The translations under genes and the position numbers were made by a program. Positions 57,068-64,000 of a stretch of DNA of 64,000 nt are shown here, in pieces; within the stretch, counting starts at the first letter, position 1, and each line of letters opens with the position of its first letter. This DNA comes from Butyrivibrio sp. (GTDB lineage Bacteria; Bacillota; Clostridia; Lachnospirales; Lachnospiraceae): assembly GCF_017433805.1 (NCBI RefSeq), contig NZ_JAFRGN010000013.1, positions 124,001 through 188,000 of the forward strand. The letters run 5' to 3'. A model generated the notes under the pieces. The model made no database searches, was not told the DNA's origin, and was given only the letters and a program-made list of their open reading frames with translations.

Positions 57068-60000
57068 TTATATTGCTTTTTTCTCTTCGTCTACTTTGCG
57101 CTGCGCTGTAGAAAGCATCAGCTTGATTCGGTTAAGCTGATTAACCTCAGAAGCGCCTGGATCGTAGTCGATAGCAACAATGTTACATCCAGGATACAAG
57201 TGACGCATCTGTTTGATTACGCCCTTACCAACAACGTGGTTAGGAAGACATCCAAATGGCTGTGTACATACAATGTTAGTAGCACCTTCCTTGATAAGCT
57301 CAACCATTTCTCCTGTAAGGAACCAGCCTTCACCTGTCTGGTTACCGATAGAAACGATAGGTTCAGCATATTCAACAAGCTTGTAAATACTTGTTGGTGG
57401 GTCAAAGTGCTTACTTCTCTCAAATGCTCTAGTAGCGCCACTTCTGAGCTTCTCAATAGCCCAAATAGCAACTTTCATAAGGTTAGCTGTCTTCTTGGAA
57501 GTACCAAGCTCTTCAGCTTTATAAATCTGGTTGTAGAAGCAGTAGAGCATGAAGTCGATAAGATCAGGAACAACTGCTTCAGCGCCTTCTGATTCAAGAA
57601 GCTCAACAAGATGATTATTAGCAGCAGGAGCAAACTTAACAAGAATCTCACCTACAACACCAACTCTTGGCTTAACTTCATCTGTGATCTCAATTCTATC
57701 GAAGTCTTCTATGATCAGTCTGCAAAGTCTCTGGAACTTGAAAAAGCTCATGTGCTTGCTGGTTACAAAGTCTTTAACAACAGGAAGCCATTTCTCGTGA
57801 CAAGCGTTAACTGATCCAGGAACCTTCTCATAAGGACGCATTCTATATACGCATCTCATGAATACATCACCGAAAATTGCTCCGTAAGCAGCTCTTTCAA
57901 GCATCTCAAAGTTGATATGGAAGCCTGGATTAGATTCAAGCTTGGAAAGATTCAGTGATACGACAGGAATCTGTTCCATGCCAGCCTTTTTGAGAGCTCT
58001 TCTAATGAAGCCTACATAGTTAGTAGCTCTGCATCCGCCACCTGTCTGTGACATGATGACAGCAGTTCTGTTCAGGTCATATTTGCCTGAATGAAGTTCA
58101 TCCATGATCTGACCAACAACCCAGAGTGATGGGTAGCAAGCATCGTTATTAACATACTTAAGACCCATATCAATAGCATGTCTATTATCGTTCTGCATAA
58201 CTACAAAGTTATAGCCGCAAGCAGCAAAGGCTGGCTCTAAGATGTCGAAATGGATAGGAGACATCTGTGGGCAGAGAAGTGTGTAGTTTTTACGCATATC
58301 CTCTGTGAAAAGAACTCTGTGGTTGGCAGTTTCGTTAATAGTTCTCTTTTTGTTTTTCTGCTTACGAACACGAATAGCAGCAAGAAGTGAACGAACTCTG
58401 ATACGAGCACTTCCTAAGTTATTAACCTCATCAATCTTGAGGCAGGTATATATCTTGTCTGAACCAGAAAGAATATCATTAACCTGATCTGTTGTTACAG
58501 CGTCAAGACCACATCCAAAGGAGTTGAGCTGAATAAGATCAATATCATCTCTTGTGCGAACAAAGCTAGCTGCAGCATAAAGTCTTGAATGATACATCCA
58601 CTGATCGGATACAATAAGTGGTCTGTCTGGGTGCCCTAAGTGAGACACACTATCCTCAGTAAGAACAGCAACACCATAGGAACAGATCATATCAGGAATA
58701 CCATGGTTGATCTCGGGGTCAATATGATATGGTCTTCCAGCAAGGACAATACCATGTTTACCATTATCTTCAATCCATTTAAGGGTTTCCTCACCCTTTT
58801 TCTGAACGTCTTTTCTTGCTCTTGCCATCTCATCCCAACCATCTTTTGCAGCTGCGATAAGCTCTTCGGCAGGAATCTCGCTGAACTCTTTTACAAGAGA
58901 AGTGGTTACTGTTTCAAGGGATGTAAATGCCATAAATGGATTACGAAGCTTAACGTTACCATTTGTGATTGACTCAACGTTATTCTTGATATTCTCAGAA
59001 TATGAAGTAACAATAGGGCAGTTGTAGTGGTTGGTCGCACCTTCTACTTCCTCACGCTCATAGAAAAGACCAGGATAGAAGATGAAATCAACATTCTGCT
59101 TGATAAGCCATTCAATATGACCGTGGCTTATCTTGGCTGGATAACATTCTGATTCGCTAGGAATTGACTCAATACCAAGTTCATAAATCTGATGAGTTGA
59201 ACGAGGTGAGAGGACAACTCTGTAGCCAAGCTTGGTAAAGAAGGTAAACCAGAATGGATAGTTCTCATAGAAGTTAAGAACTCTAGGTATACCTACAGTA
59301 CCTCTTGTTGCCTTATCAGCTGTAAGAGGCTCATATCCGAAAATTCTCTTATATTTGTAATCGAAGAGGTTAGGAATACCATCTGCATTCTTGACTTTAC
59401 CAATACCTCTTTCGCATCTGTTACCTGAAATATGCTGACGACCGCCTGTGAACTTGTTGATAGTAAGTCTGCAGTGGTTAGTACAGCCCTGACATGTAGT
59501 CATGCTGGTTGTATATTCGAGATTATTGATCTGATCGATAGAAAGCATTGTTGTCTTATAGCCTTCAGTCTCAGAAAAACGATCTCTTGCAATAAGAGCA
59601 GCACCAAACGCGCCCATGATACCTGCAATATCAGGACGAATAGCCTGTGCTCCTGAAATGATCTCAAAAGCTCTAAGAACAGCATCGTTATAGAAAGTTC
59701 CGCCCTGAACAACGATGTGATTACCAAGATCCTTGGCATCGGATACTTTGATAACCTTGAAGAGCGCGTTCTTGATTACTGAATAAGCAAGACCTGATGA
59801 AATATCTGCTACATCAGCACCTTCCTTCTGAGCCTGCTTAACTCTTGAGTTCATAAATACAGTACATCTTGTACCAAGATCTACTGGAGATTTAGCATAT
59901 AATGCAACCTTAGCAAAGTCCTGAACACTATAATCAAGGGACTTTGCAAAAGTCTCAATGAAAGATCCGCAGCCTGAAGAACATGCTTCGTTGAGCTGAA

Positions 60001-61318
60001 CTGAATCTACGGAATTATTCTTGATATGAATACACTTCATATCCTGTCCGCCGATATCAAGGATACAGTCTACTTCTGGATCAAAGAAAGCAGCAGCGTT
60101 ATAGTGAGCGATAGTCTCAACTTCACCGTCATCAAGTAAAAGAGCTGACTTAAGAAGAGCTTCACCATAACCTGTAGAACATGCTCTGGCGATTTCTACG
60201 CCTTCTGGCATGAGCTTATAAATCTCCTGGATAGATGAAATAGCAGTCTTGAGAGGGCTTCCGTTATTGCTGGAATAGAAGGAGTAGAGAAGATCTCCGT
60301 CTTCACTGATAAGTGCACACTTTGTTGTAGTAGAACCAGCATCTATTCCAAGGAAAGCCTTTCCTCTATAGGAATCAAGTTTTCTTGTTTTAACCTTGTA
60401 CTGATCCTGTCTTGTTCTGAAGGCCTTGTATTCACCTTCATCTTTAAACAGAGGATCAAGTCTTGATACTTCTGCATCCATTACAATCTTGTGGGAGAGC
60501 TTACCAACCATTTCATCCATGGTATAGAAAGTCTCTTCCTTGGCATTCATAGCTGAACCAATTGCTGCGAAAAGATGAGAGTTATCAGTATCGATTGTAT
60601 GCTCCTCATCGAGCTTAAGAGTTCTGATAAATGAAGCCTTGAGCTGGTCAAGGAAGTGAAGAGGACCACCGAGAAATGCAACATGTCCTCTGATAGGCTT
60701 ACCACAGGCAAGTCCGGAAATAGTCTGATTAACTACAGCCTGGAAAATAGAAGCGGCAAGATCCTCTTTGGTTGCACCTTCATTGATAAGTGGCTGAATA
60801 TCAGACTTGGCAAATACGCCGCAACGAGCAGCGATTGTATATAAGGAATTATAATTCTTGGCATATTCATTAAGACCAGAAGCATCTGTCTGTAAAAGAG
60901 CTGCCATCTGGTCGATAAAAGAACCTGTACCACCGGCACAGATACCATTCATACGCTGTTCAACATTACCATCTTCGAAATAAATGATCTTGGCATCTTC
61001 GCCGCCGAGCTCGATAGCTACGTCAGTTTTGGGAGCAAGCTCTTTAAGAGAAGTGGATACAGCTATAACTTCCTGAACGAAAGGAACTTCTAAGTGCTTA
61101 GCAAGAGTAAGTCCGCCTGAACCGGTAATAACAGGATGAAGAGTTACATTACCGCTAACCTTAACTGCTTCCTGCAAAAGCTCTGCAAGAGTTTCCTGGA
61201 TATTAGCGAAATGTCTCTTATAATCGGAAAAGATAATATTATGCTGTGCATCTAAAAGTGCAATCTTAACCGTAGTAGAACCGATATCAATACCGAGTGT
61301 ATAATCCTTGGAAATCAT
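57068..61318 (-). CDS. Fused acyl-CoA dehydratase activase, 1416 residues
   Basis: A cytoplasmic fusion of two BcrAD/HgdC-type ASKHA ATPase domains (about 7-262, GIDIGSTTVKIAL; about 322-585, LGIDAGSTTTKCAL) and a long C-terminal DUF2229/HgdB-like region (from about 650, RVLNFYENYPFWFTFFTKLGY). Each ASKHA domain has a Cys at the [4Fe-4S] bridging position (GICAGGTGSF; EACSSGCGSF). Classical activases are about 260 residues and use ATP to inject an electron into 2-hydroxyacyl-CoA dehydratase. This large form is common in clostridia but its substrate is not established. GAGGTG lies upstream of the ATG. It stands alone and diverges from a receptor gene. Confidence 0.9.
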   Translation of the reverse strand: MISKDYTLGIDIGSTTVKIALLDAQHNIIFSDYKRHFANIQETLAELLQEAVKVSGNVTLHPVITGSGGLTLAKHLEVPFVQEVIAVSTSLKELAPKTDVAIELGGEDAKIIYFEDGNVEQRMNGICAGGTGSFIDQMAALLQTDASGLNEYAKNYNSLYTIAARCGVFAKSDIQPLINEGATKEDLAASIFQAVVNQTISGLACGKPIRGHVAFLGGPLHFLDQLKASFIRTLKLDEEHTIDTDNSHLFAAIGSAMNAKEETFYTMDEMVGKLSHKIVMDAEVSRLDPLFKDEGEYKAFRTRQDQYKVKTRKLDSYRGKAFLGIDAGSTTTKCALISEDGDLLYSFYSSNNGSPLKTAISSIQEIYKLMPEGVEIARACSTGYGEALLKSALLLDDGEVETIAHYNAAAFFDPEVDCILDIGGQDMKCIHIKNNSVDSVQLNEACSSGCGSFIETFAKSLDYSVQDFAKVALYAKSPVDLGTRCTVFMNSRVKQAQKEGADVADISSGLAYSVIKNALFKVIKVSDAKDLGNHIVVQGGTFYNDAVLRAFEIISGAQAIRPDIAGIMGAFGAALIARDRFSETEGYKTTMLSIDQINNLEYTTSMTTCQGCTNHCRLTINKFTGGRQHISGNRCERGIGKVKNADGIPNLFDYKYKRIFGYEPLTADKATRGTVGIPRVLNFYENYPFWFTFFTKLGYRVVLSPRSTHQIYELGIESIPSESECYPAKISHGHIEWLIKQNVDFIFYPGLFYEREEVEGATNHYNCPIVTSYSENIKNNVESITNGNVKLRNPFMAFTSLETVTTSLVKEFSEIPAEELIAAAKDGWDEMARARKDVQKKGEETLKWIEDNGKHGIVLAGRPYHIDPEINHGIPDMICSYGVAVLTEDSVSHLGHPDRPLIVSDQWMYHSRLYAAASFVRTRDDIDLIQLNSFGCGLDAVTTDQVNDILSGSDKIYTCLKIDEVNNLGSARIRVRSLLAAIRVRKQKNKKRTINETANHRVLFTEDMRKNYTLLCPQMSPIHFDILEPAFAACGYNFVVMQNDNRHAIDMGLKYVNNDACYPSLWVVGQIMDELHSGKYDLNRTAVIMSQTGGGCRATNYVGFIRRALKKAGMEQIPVVSLNLSKLESNPGFHINFEMLERAAYGAIFGDVFMRCVYRMRPYEKVPGSVNACHEKWLPVVKDFVTSKHMSFFKFQRLCRLIIEDFDRIEITDEVKPRVGVVGEILVKFAPAANNHLVELLESEGAEAVVPDLIDFMLYCFYNQIYKAEELGTSKKTANLMKVAIWAIEKLRSGATRAFERSKHFDPPTSIYKLVEYAEPIVSIGNQTGEGWFLTGEMVELIKEGATNIVCTQPFGCLPNHVVGKGVIKQMRHLYPGCNIVAIDYDPGASEVNQLNRIKLMLSTAQRKVDEEKKAI

Positions 61319-61488
61319 TATAGAAATTCACCTCATTAATACTTTTTGAATGCTTTTCTTCTAATTAAATGTAGAAATAGACAATCTCTATGATTATAAT
61401 GCAGGGGGTGTCAAAAATCAATTAAAAATAAATTGTGCAAAATTTTTAAAAGAAATGAAATAATGCGTCATATATTAGATTTTTTGTG

Positions 61489-61510
61489 ATATCATAAATC
61501 TATATGATAT
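61489..61510. promoter_or_regulatory. Inverted repeat in the divergent promoter region
   Basis: ATATCAT / ATGATAT separated by 8 bases, 22 bases before the receptor start, in the 214-base gap between divergent genes. It may be an operator. Confidence 0.35.
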
Positions 61511-61532
61511 TTTATGGGGTGGAGTTTAATCT

Positions 61533-63785
61533 ATGAAAAAAAGAGCGAATTTTTTATTTTTGCTCACAATACTTTCAATTCTGGTTAATTCTCTTTTCGT
61601 AACAAATATAAGTTACGCTAAAGATGATGTGCCAAAGAAGGTACGTGTAGGATATTACGAGAATGAGGTTTTTGAGGAAGGCGCCTCTGATGACGCCATC
61701 AAGAACGGCTATGCCTATGAATACTATCGTAAAATGTCTGAATATACCGGTTGGGAGTATGAGTACGTATACGGAGATTTTGTACAGGTCTACGACAAAC
61801 TCTTAAAGGGCGAGGTCGATTTAGTTGCTGGTCTTGCTTATACAGATGATCGTAAAGACCTTATTCTATATCCAGAAAGGCCTATGGGTGCAGAAACCTA
61901 CAGCCTTGTCAAACATGAGTCTGACGATACAATCACTACTTTATATCCATCATTAAACGGTAAAAAAATAGGTGTACTAGACAGTGCTGTTTTAGATGCA
62001 CTCAGATATTTTCTCTCAGATCACAACATTTCTGCTAACATAGTTGCATTTAGTGACTATGAAACTCTTTTTGCAGCTTTTGATAAAGAGGAAGTTGATC
62101 TTATGGCTGCTGAAACAGATGGAACCTATGGTAGAAATCATGCAGAGGTTCTGATGAGCTTTGGGGCTTCAGATTATTACTTATGTGTTAATAAAGCAAG
62201 AAAAGATCTTCTTATTGATCTTAACAGCGCTCAGGAACAGCTTTTTGCAGAGGAACCTAACTATGCGAGTCTTTTAAGGGATAAGTATTTCTCTGTCAGC
62301 TTGACCAGCAGAGCTTTTACAAGATCCGAGAAAGAATGGCTTAACAGTAATGATAAGCTTTGTGTTGGCTATCTTAATAATTATCTTCCATATAGTGACA
62401 CTGACAAAAATGGTAAAGCTATTGGTATAGTTACTGACGTTGTGCCAGAGATACTGAGTACTCTTGGAATTAATACTGTTAAGATATCGTACGTTGGATA
62501 CGATGATTATGATTCATTGACAACAGCTCTTTCTGCCGGTGACATAGATGTTGCTTTCCCAGTAGGTGGCGGCTTATACTACTCAGAGGAAGATGGTCTG
62601 TATCTTTCTAATCCTGTGCTTTCTTCTATAACTAACCTTATTTACAGCAATGAATATATCAGTGCTTCTTCATCTGATTTTGCTGTTAATGAGAATAACA
62701 ACATGCAGTATTACTACATTAAGACCCATTATCCGGAATCAACCATTTCTTTTTATCCATCTACGGAGAAATGTCTTGAAGCTGTTGTAAAAGGTGATGC
62801 CAAGTGCACTACCTTAAATGGCCTTAGAACCAACGACCTTCTCAAAAACAGAGCCTATAGAAAGCTTTCCTTCAGGCAGCTGAGCTATAGTGATAACAGA
62901 TGCTTTGGTGTAAGAATCGGTAACGAAGGTCTGCTTAAGATATTTAATCGTGGCATTGGAATTCTTGGACAGGATTATGCTGTGAATCTGGCTTATCAGT
63001 ATTCTCAGAAGCTCTATAAGCATACAGTTCTGGATGGCATTATAGATAATCTTTGGATTATTACAACTCTTGTTAGTATTATTGTTATCCTGATCGTAAT
63101 TATCTATCTTAGAGACAGAGGCAGAGCAGTTTCTGCAATCAGAGAAAAAGAGCTTGCGAGGAATGAAATGGAAGAGGCTAACAGATCCAAGACTCTTTTC
63201 CTTACAAAGCTTTCTGAAGATATGCGCGAATTTGTTACTTTTATAGTTAACAATGTTAACACTGCTTATGAACATGTTGATGAACCTCATGCGGTTGCTT
63301 TTCTTGGAAGAGTAAATAACTCATGTGAGCATTTGCTATGGCTTATAGATGATATTCACGATTTAAGTAGCGTTGAGAGCGGACAGAATTCTGATGATGA
63401 TGAGAATATTAATTTCAGACAGTTTATAAATGATCTGAAAAATTCATCAAGTCAAAACATAAACGACACAATTAGCAGTTATAATTTCAAGGGTAGAAGA
63501 GTTCTGATAGTTGACAGGCTCAAGGATATCCAGATAACTGCAGCTCAGATCATGAAAAAGGTTGGCTTTGAAGTTCAGATAGCAACTGATGGAACAGAAG
63601 CTTTGAACATAATTAATGCAGCTCCTGCTGGATATTTTGATTTTATCCTCATCGACATTCAGGCTCCAAACGTCGAAGGCTATGAGGCTTCAAGACAGAT
63701 ACGTCGTATTAATGACAGGGATAAAGCTAGTATTCCAATTGCGGCTTTTTCTGCTGATGCCTTCAGAAATTTAAAAGAGGTATGA
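61533..63785 (+). CDS. Receptor with two SBP3 sensor domains and a decayed kinase-receiver
   Basis: 750 residues: signal peptide (1-29), two tandem extracellular solute-binding family 3 domains (about 37-255 and 270-490), a membrane helix (about 505-527), a remnant HisKA region and a receiver-like domain. The H-box that normally reads MSHEIRTP reads LSEDMREF, with E562 where the phospho-His should be. No HATPase domain follows; the receiver starts at about 653 and keeps the phospho-acceptor D708 (LIDI) but ends at FSADAFRNLKEV, lacking the conserved Lys and final helix. The stop is 4 bases before the next ATG. It may still bind ligand and signal by another route. Confidence 0.85.
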   Translation: MKKRANFLFLLTILSILVNSLFVTNISYAKDDVPKKVRVGYYENEVFEEGASDDAIKNGYAYEYYRKMSEYTGWEYEYVYGDFVQVYDKLLKGEVDLVAGLAYTDDRKDLILYPERPMGAETYSLVKHESDDTITTLYPSLNGKKIGVLDSAVLDALRYFLSDHNISANIVAFSDYETLFAAFDKEEVDLMAAETDGTYGRNHAEVLMSFGASDYYLCVNKARKDLLIDLNSAQEQLFAEEPNYASLLRDKYFSVSLTSRAFTRSEKEWLNSNDKLCVGYLNNYLPYSDTDKNGKAIGIVTDVVPEILSTLGINTVKISYVGYDDYDSLTTALSAGDIDVAFPVGGGLYYSEEDGLYLSNPVLSSITNLIYSNEYISASSSDFAVNENNNMQYYYIKTHYPESTISFYPSTEKCLEAVVKGDAKCTTLNGLRTNDLLKNRAYRKLSFRQLSYSDNRCFGVRIGNEGLLKIFNRGIGILGQDYAVNLAYQYSQKLYKHTVLDGIIDNLWIITTLVSIIVILIVIIYLRDRGRAVSAIREKELARNEMEEANRSKTLFLTKLSEDMREFVTFIVNNVNTAYEHVDEPHAVAFLGRVNNSCEHLLWLIDDIHDLSSVESGQNSDDDENINFRQFINDLKNSSSQNINDTISSYNFKGRRVLIVDRLKDIQITAAQIMKKVGFEVQIATDGTEALNIINAAPAGYFDFILIDIQAPNVEGYEASRQIRRINDRDKASIPIAAFSADAFRNLKEV

Positions 63786-63789
63786 CTAA

Positions 63790-64000
63790 ATGAATAAACT
63801 TGTTAATCAGCTTGAGAGAAAATTTGGAAAGTATGCAATTCCGAATCTCTCAATGTATATTGTGGCATTGTATGTCATTGGTTATGTACTTGTTGGTTTT
63901 GCGCCTGCAAGCCTTAATTTGCCGGTGTATCTTTCTCTTAATCCAGAGAGAATCCTTCACGGACAGGTATGGAGACTGGTTTCATGGCTTATAATTCCAC
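63790..64000 (+). CDS. Rhomboid-like membrane protein, N-terminal part (3' end outside the window)
   Basis: The frame is open from ATG 63790 to the window end (70 residues). It begins MNKLVNQLERKFGKYAIPN with a first membrane helix at about 22-42 and then LSLNPERILHGQVWRLVSWL, which resembles the first loop of rhomboid intramembrane proteases (GQxWR). The catalytic Ser-His would lie beyond the window, so activity cannot be judged. AGAGG lies 10 bases upstream, inside the previous gene. Confidence 0.7.
   Translation, partial: MNKLVNQLERKFGKYAIPNLSMYIVALYVIGYVLVGFAPASLNLPVYLSLNPERILHGQVWRLVSWLIIP

Noticed and set aside
5043..61416. GGGGTGTCAAAA present at 5045-5056 and 61405-61416, like an insertion-sequence end.
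   Set aside because: Only 12 bases match, there is no transposase or target duplication, and the copies are 56 kb apart.

Overview
The window is low-GC, densely coded chromosomal DNA from a Gram-positive anaerobe of the Lachnospiraceae, most like a rumen or gut Butyrivibrio or Pseudobutyrivibrio. This placement is inference. It rests on secreted plant-fibre hydrolases, the mutS-mutL-miaA / mreBCD-mrdA-rodA / sepF gene order of clostridia, strong AAGGAGG ribosome sites with some TTG/GTG starts, an indolepyruvate:ferredoxin oxidoreductase operon, and a fused 2-hydroxyacyl-CoA dehydratase activase. I see no rRNA, tRNA, CRISPR array, complete insertion sequence or prophage.

Layout. 1-2.1 kb: the end of a HipA-family kinase, RNase HI and a small metallophosphatase. 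2.1-4.5 kb (minus): a membrane acyltransferase followed by an intracellular GH8 oligoxylanase. 4.75-6.5 kb: a small orphan protein and a self-inhibited Fic protein with an HTH. 6.5-9.4 kb: a transaldolase-like aldolase (minus), a sodium:solute symporter and a GNAT acetyltransferase. 9.5-11.7 kb: a three-gene membrane/metal-binding module of unknown function. 11.8-17.8 kb: iorA-iorB-paaK-ACT (minus), diverging from an acyl-CoA synthetase. 18.2-22.6 kb: two adjacent secreted cellulases (GH9-CBM3-CBM2 and CBM2-GH5). 22.7-31.7 kb: dut, gltX, a UvrD-type helicase, DUF1292, a degenerate GH13 protein, pepT and miaB. 31.8-39.5 kb: mutS, mutL, miaA, a PLP enzyme and radC. 39.5-49.9 kb: the envelope and division block mreB-mreC-mreD-mrdA-rodA-mgsA-D,D-carboxypeptidase, a P-loop protein, an HlyD-like adaptor and sepF. 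50-54 kb: aroB, lspA, a pseudouridine synthase, a cytidylate-kinase-like protein and an unknown protein. 54.2-57 kb: a large surface protein with Ig-like and InlB-type repeats. 57-61.3 kb (minus): the 1416-residue activase. 61.5 kb to the end: a two-sensor receptor with a decayed kinase and receiver, then the start of a rhomboid-like membrane protein.

How the genes work together. The cellulases and the GH8 enzyme handle extracellular cellulose and intracellular xylo-oligosaccharides. The ior operon and both ligases form a branch for 2-oxo and aryl/acyl acids. The mre-to-sepF block builds and divides the cell wall.

The most interesting observations are four. First, a near-identical 17-bp element built from TTAAAG half-sites at 8-bp spacing sits on the predicted transcription start of three promoters (symporter, ior operon, acyl-CoA synthetase), which suggests one unrecognised regulon. 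Second, a GH13-family protein appears to have lost all three catalytic acids. Third, MreB and methylglyoxal synthase each have substitutions at catalytic positions. Fourth, a receptor with two extracellular sensor domains has lost its phospho-histidine, ATPase domain and receiver lysine, and stops just before the next gene.
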